This document shows positions 22,570 to 34,352 of a stretch of 64,000 nucleotides of DNA, piece after piece; the first letter of the stretch is position 1; each line of letters begins with the position of its first letter. The notes under the pieces were generated by a model. The model worked only from the letters and a program-made list of their open reading frames with translations, was not told where the DNA came from and did no database searches. The DNA comes from Psococerastis gibbosa (lineage: Eukaryota > Arthropoda > Insecta > Psocodea > Psocidae), in assembly GCA_963971405.1 (NCBI GenBank), contig OZ020491.1, positions 27,296,019 through 27,360,018 of the forward strand, written 5' to 3'. Both the position numbers and the translations under genes were made by a program.

Positions 22570-23284
22570 TTTAAAATCAACACAAAAATGTCTAGGCTAG
22601 TTAAAATTAAAATCAAAGTTTTTACACTGGGGACTGGATCTCAAGATCTTCGTATTCCAACAGTCTTGACGGTCTAGACCACTAGGTCAAAGTAACGCTT
22701 GTGGAGACTGGCAAGATAGGATGCACTTATAGTCAATAAGTACACGCAAGAAAGGAAAGCAGTACTACCAAGCTTACTAGAAATATTATTAGTGTGGTCC
22801 TCCCATGACAGTTTGGATTCAATCGTAAAATTCAGCTTAACACCCATGTATTGTACAGCTAGTACAATATAAAGAATTTACATAGGGCATTAACAAATAG
22901 ACCAACGTTTCTCAACCGGTGTGGCGCAAAAAAAGACGAACATTCTGTGCCATCAGTTACGACCGTTAGACTTTGTCACCCGGTAAAATGGGGTTGCTCA
23001 CATAGGAACTCTGTTGTGCCGCTTCCACTACCTCTACCACTAACAAGGAGTTTTTTTATTTGTTTAACCTAGTTGACATACCATGTATTACTATTTTCTA
23101 ATTGTGTCTAACTGAATGTAATGGAATGATAATAACATGGTGTGCCGTAAGTAAATTTGATTGTCAGTTAGTGTGCCGTGAGGTAATAAAGGTTGAGAAA
23201 CTCAGATATAGACACATATTTTGCACATAAAGGTTGTATGAGGAAAATTATAATAAAATGTGGCCTACCTTCAGTCGATAAAGA

Positions 23285-26200
23285 TCAGTCGTCCGGGCTT
23301 TGGGACAAGAGGAAATTAGCAGCCAAATTTTCGTTTTTGTCGCACGCAAAATACGCCTGGACTACCAGGTGTTCGGGGAAGCCCAGTGCTTTTAACTGCA
23401 ACATGAAAAAATACATTATTAGTTTTTTTTTTCTTTAAAAAAAGGTTGATTGCATACAAACAATTAAATGAATGGTTCCGATTGACCTCTTCAGTCGCCT
23501 CTATAGGTTAGTAGACGTGTTGAGCTACGACACGTCTCCGATAGCATGGCGTGTAAAGACTCGCACAAGCGCAAGCACGTTACCACCTGGCCATCGAAGT
23601 CGATTAGCTATCAATTTTTATTTTTTATTATTAGAGAGTTCCATATAGAGCTCCAGAAATGCTTACATGCTCTCCTGTTTATCAATAAGTATAGGTACCG
23701 ATATACTATACACAGATAATAATTAGTTATAAGGTAAATCAATCAATCAATCAATCGTGTATTGTCATTATATCTGCATTCATGCAATCCATGGACGCAG
23801 CTCGACCTCGTCATAAAGCGAACTACTCGACAAATGAGTCACATAACATAAAATATAAACAAAAACAATATTGGCAACTAGGGTTGCCACCTATACAATA
23901 TTATATTGTTCAATGATATTTTAATTGTAATAAGACGTGGTAGCAGAATTTTTAGTATGTCTTTAATGTCTGCTAAAACGTCATTTTTCAATTTTTCATT
24001 GACGATTGACGTATGTGGAATGGGCGCCTAAGGCAATTGCATAGACTATAACGGACAGTCCAATATAATACTATAATATAATATTACATAATAATAATAG
24101 CATGATATGCTAATGCTATGCAATGCATTTGGGAACGGATTATCAATAATTTCTTCAAACAAATTTTTTTCTCTGCGAAACCAAAACTTTTCTGGGAACG
24201 CAACCTGTTTGGTTTTGTTACTCTCTTTAGCATCTAAAACATAGCTGAAGTTGGTAGTCATTGATAAAACAGCTCTACAGAGATATTACATTGTAGTATT
24301 ATATGGTATATATAACACTGACATTAAATTAACCGGGGCGTAGATCGTGGGTTCGAATCCCGCCAAGCCCACTTTTTTCCATATATCTAATTTCGGTTAT
24401 AACGAAATCAACCAAAGTTAATTTAATGTCAGTGTTATATACACCATATAATACTACAATGTAATGAATAAAGCATTGCATTTATGCAATTAAGTCAGCT
24501 CACAGACCTGTTCGGATAGATAGTTGTGTAGTTGTGCTAACCTGTCTAGCAACACGACACATGTCAATTAGAGCATAAGTAGAGGATTTGGCATTTACTG
24601 GACTTGTCGGGGCTTGTGGTTCAGCGGTTAAGACGACGCCCCGTTTAGGCGTAGATCGTGGGTTCGAATCCCGCCAAGCCCGGTTTTTCCATATCCTCTA
24701 ATTTCGACTACAGAGAAATTAATGTTTAGTAATTATTCATGAAAATTGAACCTTTTTAATTTTTTTTGTCCACTGAAGCTATCAAGTGGTGGTCTAGTGG
24801 GTTTTGTTTACATTACTGAGCACTACAATGTATGCGAATTTAAAATAAATAGTTTGAGCCGTTTGGAAGAATATTTTTTTTGCCGTTTTTAAGGGTAAAC
24901 CCGCCCAAAATCCAGTTAACCCATAATAGAAGAAACAGTCTCGAAGTTTTATTTTTTAAACCGGCATGCCAAATTTCATCAAAATCCATGGAGCAGCTGG
25001 CCGACAATTCAACGGCCAGACAGACAGGCATTTCGTAATCTGGGACCGAAAAACGTGTAAATAAATGCGTTGAAATCTCAACATTTTGACCATCACAAAG
25101 CTTTCCTTATACTAACGCATACATAGGAAATAAAAAGTAAGGCAATAGGATCTAAGCAAGTCCGACTTACTCTTTCTATGGCTTCTTTGTCTTGTGGAGA
25201 GATATGAACGACGCCAGCTCCTGTAGCGGGGGGAGGGCTACCACCGCCCACTGGAGGTGAACTCCTACCCCCTAAATTTCCACCTGAAAAAAAATTTGTC
25301 TCAAAAACTTTTTTTTTTAAAAATAAATAGGCGATTTGCCCTTCAAAGTAGCTAAGTTTCTGAGTAATGTCTTATGGTCTCAGAGGCGAAAATCCCTAAC
25401 ATGTACCTCCTCGTGGTGAAGATGGAAGCGCGTAATGGTGACTGAACAGACAGGGGACCAAGTTTGAGCCGGGATAACCTGAAACAGTCTTTTCCGTGCA
25501 GGGCACTCTTTTGTCGTGGGGTTGGGGAACCGAAGACGGAGAAACTCAATTAAGAGTCAACGGCATAAGGAGGCAGAAGGCAGCGAGAAAAAACTGCGTT
25601 ACAATTACCTGGTATAGTTATCATGACTGCCATTGCCATGACTAGTATTAGTGACAAGTTTAAAAATCAATCGACTAAACAAATAAATGAGAGTTTGTTC
25701 CATTACTTTACTATTACAATAAAGACCCGGGATCGCTTGCTATACATGCATGGCCGAAGAATGACCTGAAAATGTAGCATTCGTGGGACGTTAACCAACA
25801 ACCTTTTATAGATGAAAGTCCGTACCACTACTCTACATGTCCAGATTAGAAGTATTTCATCACTAACATAGCGCGCAGCCGGCCGCCTTACCAAGTTGAA
25901 TCCAGCGGACCAGAGCAGGTTCAAAGATGCAGATAACTTGGTCGTGTGCACAGTGCCGGTAGGGAAACATGGTAGAACTTGTCCTGGTCACTTCCGAACT
26001 AATCGTGTGACTTCACTGTGTTTCCCAAGTGGTTCGGAATCCACTATAATCAGGAGGTCCACTGTCCTATGGGCCCACACCATGGCCTGGGACTGTGTCC
26101 AATTATACTACTACTAACATAGCGCGCAAAAAATTGTGGCATTGTTATCGGCAGGTCGAGTAAACGGGCCACTGACTCGTACCTGTACTTGCTTAAGTCA

Positions 26201-29200
26201 TGCTTTCGCCTGCTTTAGTGCGCCAATAGTAAGCTTGTCTCAGCTTGTCCATTAGCTGGAAACACAGTTGGGCTGGTTATAATTCCTAGTAAAGTATTGA
26301 ATGTAATATAACATAAGTATTTTAGCGTATTTAAAGTTAATATTAATTTTGTCATTTTATGTATACTTCTCTTGTTGGAAAAAATTGGAATAAATATATA
26401 TTTGATTTGATTTGATTATCGTTTGTAGCCGGTGTAGGTTGAAATTGAGAATGTACTGTATACCAGTTTGCCAATGGCCAAAAATTCATACGGAAACCCA
26501 TGGGGCCGTTGGCATTGGACGGACAAGGGGCCAAAAAAGTCTCTCTAAAATTACATGCTAAACCAGTTCTCTAAGTAGAAAATGACCATCTATGTATAAC
26601 TTATGAGAAAATCACCGTCTTACCAGTCACTGATGGCGGCGTAGACCCTGACACTGGTTCATTGAGCATGCGCACAAATGCATCTTGATTCTGGGAGATA
26701 ATCTGAAGGAGGGCGGGGTTCGTCTGTCCAATTTGTTGCAGTACCGCATTCAGCAGGTGCGGGTTCGACTGGATCACCTGAAAATAGAAAAAAAATGTAT
26801 TTTTTCTGTTATTTATAGCGAATAAAACATTTTTTTGTACAAAGTCAAAATATCTATATATATAGAGATAATTGAGGAGGCTGTTTACAAACATGGCCAA
26901 CTCCAAGTTGTAGAATTTTTCAGGAGAGTGGATTTTCTGTTGAAAATTGCATTAAGTTAATAGCTAACCCTAGACTTCTCAGCGCTTCTGTGTGCAATCT
27001 GGCTGCATTTGTCACTTTATTTTACAACGTGCAGATGGTGGACATTAAAATTTTCTGCAAGGTCGGATCAAAACCCAATTTTGTAAGAAAATGGAGTTGG
27101 TCACGTTTGTAACCAAGCTCCTCAATTTTTCAACTCCAGTCGAAGTAAGCAATAATTTTTTTTTCTCCGGATCTCCAGGCATGGCGATTTGGGATTACAA
27201 TAATACCGGGGTTCATTCAATTGTTTTAAACAAATGACCGAAATTAGAGGATATAGAAAAAACTGGGCTTGGCGGGATTCGAACCCACGATCTACGCCTA
27301 ACCGGGGCGTCGTCTTAACCGCTGGACCACAAGCCCAGGTTTCACAAGCACCAAGTTTTTTCCATATCCTCTAATTTCGGTTATAACTAGAAGGTTACCT
27401 CTTCAACCAAAGTTAATTTAATGTCAGTGTTATATATACCATATAATACTACAATGTATTAAACAAATGAGGTGAAAATGCGCAGGAAATCTAAATTGAT
27501 AAATTAATATTTTTTGTAATTACAATTCTTATAATTAAACAATGAAACCATTCTCATCTATTCTAATAACTTATTGATTTGGATTTCCCGCGCATATTTA
27601 AACACTGTCACGTGACACCTTTCTACTGCTGTATTAAAAAATAAACCCGGGTATTATAATCATCCCAAATCGCCGTGAGTTAGCTGCTATTTCGAATATT
27701 TAATTATTGGCGCATTTTGTACCTATCTCATATACTATAACACCCCATATAGCTGTCAATGAATGAATTTCTATGGTCTGTGCCAGATCGACTTCATGGC
27801 AAGGTGGTAGCGTGTTTGTACTTGTGCGAGTCTCTACATGTCATGCGACCGGAGGCGTGTCGTGACTCAATCGTCAATCGTAGGTCAATCGGATACATTC
27901 ATTTATTTGTTTGTATGGGATTAACCTTTTTTTTTTAAAAGAAAAAAAAAAGTGCAAAACATGGACTCTCCTGATGGTCACCAGTAACTTATAACGCAAA
28001 ATAAAAGTCGAACTACGAACCTGCCTCATCTGATGGAATTGCGGCTGCGTCCTCAAGAAGTTGAGAGGGTCCTCGGCCCCAGGGACGGCGCCCCTGTCCT
28101 CGCCACCCTCTACGTCGGCGCCTACATCTGCCTCTGCATCTTCCACGTCAGGTATCCCGGTTAATAAATATTCTACAGCTCGATCAGGGTTGTTGAAGCT
28201 GGCGCGTAGCGCTCGTTCCACCTGAACAAACATGCAAACATCAATAATCGTTTAAAGCGTATACTAGGCAGATGGCGAATTCTGAGTTTTAAAAATAAGG
28301 CTTATAGATTTATAGTTTAAGTTGTGTTTTTCATTGTTCTTATTTTACGCTTGTAATGGAAGAGCATAGCAGGAAATAACCGCACTTCCATTCTCATTAC
28401 ATGTTTTTTGATATTTTGTTATTTTTGTTGTTGTAAAGGCGTAACTGGTGTCCACTGTACCTCTACAAATATAAATATAACTGCTTGATGGACGTCCAAA
28501 AAGCCATTGAGGACAAAACGCCAATGACATAGTTGGCGTAACCCAGGCTAGCAGTTGTGACCAATCGTAAGCGGGTGGTTCTCGGCATAAGCCAAATACA
28601 GTCATAATGAAACGTTTAATAATGCCACTCAACATGCGTGTTATTGATTCCCGTAATTGTGACCCATGATCAAGTACGTGAAATTTCTGCGCCTGTGATT
28701 CTGTTGTCAGACCTGCCTGTTTAATTATTCATTTGTTTTTCATTATTTTATGTTTTTTTGTTCTTGGTCATATTTCCTTTGCCATTTCTATCTACATTTG
28801 CCAGCTACCGGCAATACTTAATCTATTTTATTGCAACGTTTTTAAAACTCAAACTGTACATTTTGGAAATACATTTCTTTATTGTGGGAAGGGACCGCAG
28901 TGCACACTGCATTCCACTGACTAGCCAACGGAGTGAGTCAGTCCACTCTAAGTACATGTACACCAGTGGTTTCCAACCGGCTGTCCGCGAGACCCTGGCA
29001 AATGGCCCGCCCGCGAGAATGCCTGCAGTGACTTAACAGTTGATATTAACAAGAACATTAAGAGTGTACAGCCCGTAGGGAAGCGGCAGCCCGAAATTTA
29101 ATACTTTTTATTTTTTATTTAATTAACTAAGCATGTCATTAAAGATTTGGCTCATCAGAGTTGTAGAAGACTACTTCATGCATCATATAATAAGGTATTT

Positions 29201-32200
29201 TTAGTTTTCGAAATTGTAGTTTTTTTATAAAATCGCTTTTACGTGAAAAGTTATTGATTATAAAATATTTGCATGTTTATAAAAAAACTACAATTTCGAA
29301 AACTAAAAATACCTTATTATATGATGCGTGAAGTAGTCTTCAACAACTTTGATGAGCCAAATCTTTAATAACATGCTTAGTTAATTAAATAAAAAATAAA
29401 AAGTATTAAATTTCGGGCTGCCACTTTCCTACGAGCTGTACTCTCTTAAGCCGAGAATACTTGTAAAAAAACAAGCGTGTCCAAACTTCATATTAAATTA
29501 TATATAAAATCATACTGTAAGCCAATTATAGTGATATCTTGAAAGACTTATAATTGTTATAAAAGTAATATGGACCCCCCCCCCCCTTATCCTCCTTTTT
29601 TCTCTCTCATGTTTCTTCTCTATTTAATTTTAAGCATCTACCAATAGTTAATACAATATTTTTGTTTATTAAGGTTAATATGAAAAGAAGACTTCTTAGT
29701 CTTATTGTTCGACTTCTGTTTTGTTTTTATGCAATAAAGTCGTTTACAATTCAATAATAGATGTAATTTTTGAATGACTTTATATGGGCCCAGGCCCATA
29801 GACCATAGGTCCCCATAATAGATGAAAGTGGTTGTCCGCAGCGACACATTGTCCGTAGACCGCCACTGGTTGGGAACCACTGATGTACACCATACCTGTT
29901 CCTTGGGGTAGCCCATATCCATAATGTTCTTCAGAGACTGGTTATACTCAGAGCCCATTAGCAGTACCGACTCCGCCTGTCCTACACCTGCTGCTGCTGG
30001 AGCCGCTGTGCTGGCTTCCGTCGGCGCCGCACTTCCAGATTGACTACGCTCCGGCGTCGGTTCAGTCGATGCTGCGGGGGCAGGTGCGGCGGTAGGGTCG
30101 GCAGGAGCTGAAATTAAAAAAAGTAAAAAGTTTTTTATTTTATTTACATATTTCTAAAAGGTTAAATCGCATACTAACAATTTAATGAATGCATCCGATT
30201 AACCTCTTCAATCACCCCACCAAGTCACCTATTACGTACTTGTGTTGAGTTACGATACGTCTCCGACCGGAAAGTGGGTAGATACTGAGTCTGATCGGGT
30301 TTTCAAAGTCCAAAAGCGTGCCATTAGAGCTCTGATTGGGACATGGAATCAGCGAGTGTCTTGTCGACGCTTATTCGAGAAACTCGATACCCTCCCTCTG
30401 GCATCAGTGTTTATACTCGAGACCCTGACGTATACTCGTAGGCACTTGCACAAATATGCTTTTAATGCAGACACTCACCACCATCAGACACGCAGTGGGG
30501 GTGACTTGCACCAGGAGCAATACCGTACAGCCGCCATGGGAAATTCACCCCACTACATAGGTGCGAGGTTGTATAACCACCTACGCAGCCTCCTAAGGCT
30601 TCCAACTTTAACACCATCCCAATTTAGGAAGGACGTGATTATAGGCTTCTTGGTGTGAACCGCCCTTACTCCGTGCCTGAATTTTTGGACCACAACTACA
30701 ACAGTTGAGTTTTATCTTATGTATTACATGTTTCTGTGCTTTTCTTTGACATAATAGTTTTATCTGTAACGACGCCGAGAATACCATTGTATCTTAAAAA
30801 TGGCCAATACATGACTTATGACTTATACTCGTACAAGCACGCTACCACCTTGCCACCAAAGTCGCTATGTGATGACGTATTATTATTATTTGATAGTACC
30901 AGGTGACTGAGCATTGCGCTCGGTTGGTGCAGCATCCTATGAGCCTCAAATGGCTAATGGGAAATCAGGAAATTCATAGCCACATTGAACAAGATCGAAA
31001 CGTCTTCTTCAAAATCCAAAAAGCACTTCGGTGCCGGAACAACACCATTCTCAATAAAGGTTCTAGAACCGGTACATACCGCAGATTCCTGCACTGAAAA
31101 CCACGCAAAATGAGAAAAGTATGGACATGGAATGTTTTGATCCTGTGCAACACTATAAAAATATTCCTTGCACCATTTTGTGTTACCTTGTTGCATTGGA
31201 TGCAAGGCATAACAAAAATTGTGCAAATATTTTTACAGTGTTGCACAGGATCAAAACATTCCATGTCCATACTTTTCTCATTTTACGTGGACTATACTTT
31301 CTGTATTTGGATGAAGACAATTTCGAGCTGCGTAACACGAGGGCCGTTTTTTTTTTCAAGCTCCGATCGCTCCGTGCTGACACTGCGCGGGCAGCAGAAA
31401 GCGGGCATGCACTGTACTGACTACCCAGCTCTCGCACTACACACTCCACCATTGTTGACATTCAGGCGTCTCTCGGCGTTGTGTTACAGCCACGTAAACA
31501 TTTCCGCCATTATTGATGCTCCCGCCAAGTGTGATTCGTTTTCTATAGACTGAAGGCCATAGTGCTGCAGAAATCCATCGGAGAATGAGTCGTGTGCATG
31601 AGGAAAACTTCACTTTACGACGTTTGCGTAGAGCCATTCAGAACAAACGAAGAGGAAAGTTGACCGCTGCAGTTGTTCTGATCGATGACAATTCCCGTCC
31701 ACACACTGCTGGAGCAACTTTCTTTGAAGAGGGTATTGGAAAGCTTGTCCACAGAGATGACAAATGTCTCAATCTCTTCGGTGATTATGTCGAAAAGTAA
31801 CCGCTAGTGTATCGATCTTTTGGTAATAACATTAATATGAACTTTTCTTTTGTTTATAGCCTATCAGAGGTTGAAAAAAACGGCTCTAGTAACATACCAA
31901 AAGTAGGACTATTTTCTTGACTTCAAGGATTAATTGATATCCGTAGCCAGGTGTAATCCTGGGCAGACCTCTTGCTATGATACGGAAGGCTGAGATTCGA
32001 GACTTGAAATAAAAGAAGAAGAAAAATGTCCGCTCGGTGCGTACTCACCAGTCACGGGCGGCGGCGTGACTTTGGGTTTGCTGACCATCACCACAACAAA
32101 TTTACTCTGCTCGATGTTGTATTCGCTAATGGGAGTATCATCAGTCAAAATCTTGCCAGAATATATGAGTTTCTGGTTGGCTGCGGTGTAATCCTTGCCC

Positions 32201-33429
32201 TTTTCTAGCTCGATCTTATCCTTTAACGCCTTTACCTGGAATAATTTAAATATATATATAGATCCAGCCTAGTCCGAGCGTATTGCGGGGTGGGTGGGGG
32301 CACTGGATGTGTTTTGGTGTGCCTAAGGCACTATTTACCCGGGTATTGTCATCCGCCATTTTTTATCCTATATTTTCTATATGGTAAGTATTGTAATTAT
32401 TTTTAAGAAATGCAAAAGATTGAAAAAAACGAAAACACGTTTTATTATTTTTTTTATTAAACACTACCCTAATTAGTAGGACGTTTTTTAAATAAAAATA
32501 AATAAACAACGATAAATTTCTAATAATAAATGGGTAAACTCCCAATGCTTGGCTTATACACCAGACTTATAATGGATAAAAAATGGCGGATGACAATACC
32601 TGTCTAATATAGAGCCCTAAGTGTGCCTTTCCACAACTGTAAATATTGTATATAATTGTATACTTAAAGAAAAATTCCATTTAAGTCTCGAAATCGAAAA
32701 TTTCGACCACCATAAAGCTTAGGTATCAGTAGGAAAGAAACTAAGTCTGTATTGAAAAGTATTATGAATCATACACTAATATCACAAAAATTGCATGACA
32801 ATGCGTCGTGAACTGTAATTTTAACGTATGCCCTATGGTATTGTAACTGTATAACCATAACCAGATGGCGACCGAATACGTTTTGGCTGGTATGTATAGG
32901 AGGCTAGTCATGTTTTACTTTAGGAGTGCATAGTTATTTGATTTGTCTGCCAACAGCTTACAAGCAGAGAGCTTGACTTTTTAAAGCAATGGAAAGCCGG
33001 TTTACATGTAACAATCATTTTCTTTGTACCAAATGCAGATAAATGGATGCATGAGTTATGTCTGGGTATGCTAACCAAATTTTGACAGTTAGAAAACCAG
33101 CAAGATCTGGGAATAGGCTTATTTTGAACAGCGCAATGCGTGCAATAGAGAGTGATGCACTGCGGAGCTACGTAATACTTAGTATTACTGGCCCAACGGG
33201 CAGAGGTGACAACTACAATTTCTAGATACCATACTCATAACCAAGATCAAAATAATAATTGCCATTATTAGAGGGCAAAAATATTCTAAGATATTAAAAA
33301 AATAGACATTTCAAATATCAGAGCATGACTGGTGGAAACAAGTAGGGGTCGACTTACCGTCAAGGAGTCATCGATGTGTATTGTAAACGTTTGCTGTTGA
33401 AGATTTTTAATTGTAATATCCTTAATCAT
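23285..33429 (-). CDS. RAD23: RAD23 UV excision repair protein / proteasome shuttle
   Basis: Seven exons (33358-33429, 32049-32235, 29896-30107, 28021-28221, 26624-26777, 25171-25283, 23285-23395) with GT/AG borders and matching phases give 349 codons plus stop; human paralogues have 363-409. RAD23 binds the proteasome through its UBL domain and ubiquitin chains through two UBA domains, and stabilises XPC in nucleotide excision repair. Seen here: UBL ([19 protein letters not shown] ... [14 protein letters not shown], residues 1-78), an Ala/Pro/Thr linker, UBA1 ([19 protein letters not shown]), an acidic stretch, the XPC-binding domain ([38 protein letters not shown]), a Gly/Pro linker, and C-terminal UBA2 ([19 protein letters not shown]) ending SQSPDD. 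The gene is complete. Its introns hold many mobile elements. A gypsy element begins about 730 bp upstream of the start. Confidence 0.95.
23934..24028. repeat. Truncated GGCGCC-family MITE
   Basis: The right end ACGTATGTGGAATGGGCGCC and the central ACGTGGTAGCAGAATTTTTA are present. The left terminus is missing. Confidence 0.6.
24286..24465. repeat. Foldback element with a tRNA-like 3' half inside
   Basis: The arms of about 48 bp are inverted copies: ATTACATTGTAGTATTATAT at the left, its reverse complement at the right, through GTTAATTTAATGTCAGTG. Between them are the 3' half of a tRNA-like unit (24333-24372, with GTGGGTTCGAATCCCGCC) and the tail TATCTAATTTCGGTTATAAC. The right arm and tail recur at 27345-27461. 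Confidence 0.8.
24610..24682 (+). repeat. tRNA-like unit (SINE head, family T), full cloverleaf
   Basis: 73 nt with acceptor GGGCTTG/CAAGCCC, anticodon stem ACGCC/GGCGT, and T arm GTGGGTTCGAATCCCGC carrying a perfect B box. TTTTT follows, as for a Pol III stop. The anticodon loop is CCGTTTA, with C instead of U at position 33, so a working tRNA is unlikely. The tail CCATATCCTCTAATTTCG is shared with the other copies, which marks it as a SINE. A divergent real tRNA is the alternative. Confidence 0.7.
25715..25852 (-). repeat. SINE family S2, head fragment
   Basis: On the minus strand: GTAGAGTAGTGGTACGGACT and AGGTTGTTGGTTAACGTCCC, a decayed A and B box pair. It lies in RAD23 intron 5. Confidence 0.6.
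25878..26535. repeat. Dispersed repeat R1, inverted pair split by an insertion
   Basis: The left half (25878-26075, +) is followed by the inverted right half (26190-26530, -). The right half is interrupted at about 26255-26418 by a short insert with a 3' tail of repeated TTGAT units (GATTTGATTTGATT), as left by a LINE-mobilised fragment. Confidence 0.6.
27178..27676. mobile_element. Inverted-repeat element carrying a head-to-head SINE and foldback arm
   Basis: The outer ends ATGGCGATTTGGGATTACAA and TATAATCATCCCAAATCGCC are inverted matches and resemble the ends of the element at 11788. Inside are the SINE tail (CCGAAATTAGAGGATAT), a minus-strand tRNA-like unit, a second tail on the plus strand (ATATCCTCTAATTTCGG) and the foldback arm ending at 27461. 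Several elements are nested here. Confidence 0.65.
27264..27336 (-). repeat. tRNA-like unit (SINE head, family T), full cloverleaf
   Basis: 73 nt with acceptor GGGCTTG/CAAGCCC, D stem GTC/GAC, anticodon stem ACGCC/GGCGT, and T arm GTGGGTTCGAATCCCGC. The loop CCGGTTA has C33 again. TTTTTT follows within 3 nt. It is almost identical to 24610-24682. Confidence 0.7.
29057..29450. repeat. 400-bp foldback MITE (family F), copy B
   Basis: The arms contain ATTTTTTATTTAATTAACTA, CATCATATAATAAGGTATTT and AACTACAATTTCGAAAACTA with inverted partners. The outermost bases differ from copies A and C. It lies in RAD23 intron 3. Confidence 0.8.
30268..30815 (+). pseudogene. 5'-truncated LINE: RT C-terminal segment
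   Basis: The frame through 30658 encodes the C-terminal part of a jockey/CR1-type polymerase ([38 protein letters not shown]). The 3' region ends in ATGACTTATGACTT, a short tail repeat. It interrupts a dispersed repeat whose uninterrupted relative is at 23470-23610, and lies in RAD23 intron 2. Confidence 0.75.
31102..31290. repeat. Foldback MITE with arms of about 65 bp
   Basis: The left end CCACGCAAAATGAGAAAAGT matches the inverted right end ACTTTTCTCATTTTACGTGG. The arms continue through ATTCCATGTC and GATCCTGTGCAACACT. The open frames across it (90-147 codons) arise from the palindrome and are not genes. Confidence 0.8.
31331..31894 (+). pseudogene. mariner-type transposon relic with internal deletion
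   Basis: The inverted ends CGTAACACGAGGGCCGTTTT and AAAAACGGCTCTAGTAAC fit a Tc1/mariner element. The frame 31585-31800 (71 codons) begins [18 protein letters not shown], passes the DDNSRPHTA catalytic segment and then jumps to the C-terminal [19 protein letters not shown]. The N-terminal DNA-binding region and part of the catalytic domain are missing. It cannot encode an active enzyme. It lies in RAD23 intron 2. Confidence 0.75.
32324..32618. repeat. Inverted-repeat MITE
   Basis: The left TACCCGGGTATTGTCATCCG and right CGGATGACAATACC are inverted, extending through CCATTTTTTATCC. It lies in RAD23 intron 1, about 90 bp from exon 2. Confidence 0.65.
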
Positions 33430-34155
33430 TTTGGCTAAGTTGAAATTAAGATAAAACGAGTTAAAGCACTAAAATAAAATTATCTGATGATAAAGCAGCT
33501 CCCAACAATGCGCCATTTAATGTGACGTCACAGGACACGGACAATATTGAAGTTAAATAATTAATTATTACGTATAAATACAGTAATTTGAAAATATTTC
33601 AATTATACATTTATTATATTTTATATATTTAAAGACTATTTGGCACTAAAAAACAGAATTCGAATTTTTATGTTTTGGCGCCAAATATTAGTTTGAAGAA
33701 ACTTTATAAATGCATTATAATTTTTTAGTTTAATATAATGATCATCATGATGCTGTTCCGCACGTTTCGCTTCGTTTCTAAAATTTATACAATACGGTAC
33801 TACATTTCTGGACACACTTATTAATATTAGAAAGTATTAAAAGTCTATAAAGAACACTCGACGCAAGTTACAGAAAGTTTCACTCTGAATTGCAACTTGG
33901 TTTCTCATTACAGTATAATTATGGTAAAATAAATAATTAATATTTAATATTATTATTATGCTCTGAAAACTCAGGCCCCAATATGGAGTCAAGCTTTTTT
34001 TTGTTTGTTTACAATACAATACAATATATATTTCCGTTAAATTGTACAATACAATTAAGGTATAAAATAAAATCGTCAGAATATCGTCAAAATCAGGTAG
34101 TTCTGCCATTGTCATTGTGCTAGTGCCTCAGTGACAGTGTAGAAAGCTGTCTCTA
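33430..34155. promoter_or_regulatory. Presumed RAD23 upstream region
   Basis: 726 bp between the RAD23 start codon and the gypsy 5' LTR. It is AT-rich, with no visible TATA placement. Near 33995-34100 a fragment with ACAATACAATACAATATA resembles the tail of a minus-strand retroposed element. The assignment rests on position only. Confidence 0.35.
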
Positions 34156-34285
34156 TGTTATATTTTGAATGTCGCGCCATTTCACCATGTGCTTGTCTGG
34201 TTACACGATGTTCTGGTTACACGATGTTTTTACTAATAAAAATAAATAAAATGAAAAATAGGAATTATGAATTGCATATCCAACA
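34156..34285 (+). repeat. G1 5' LTR
   Basis: 130 bp, TG...CA borders. It contains a duplicated GGTTACACGATGTT. Confidence 0.93.
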
Positions 34286-34352
34286 GTGGTGTCAGAAGTG
34301 GTTAGTTTTTTTTTAAAAGCAACAAATACAAAAATAAACAAAGAAAAAAATA

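Larger units (their letters stand above)
18480..22600 (-). mobile_element. Decayed two-ORF LINE (jockey/CR1-like)
   Basis: A non-LTR retrotransposon reads leftward: ORF1 (about 22569-21720), then ORF2 (21475-18547), then an AT-rich 3' tail. The order ORF1 with zinc finger, endonuclease, reverse transcriptase and no RNase H is that of the jockey/CR1 group. Stops and frameshifts in both ORFs show that it is dead. It lies between the CDC50 promoter and the 3' end of RAD23. Confidence 0.88.

Noticed and set aside
23193-23438. 81-codon plus-strand frame
   Set aside because: It is antisense to RAD23 exon 7.
24610-27336. Genuine tRNA genes at 24610 and 27264
   Set aside because: C at position 33, variable anticodon loop and a shared non-tRNA tail argue for SINE heads.
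31110-31553. 147-codon frame
   Set aside because: It crosses a palindromic MITE and the mariner left end; similar frames appear on both strands because of the inverted repeat.
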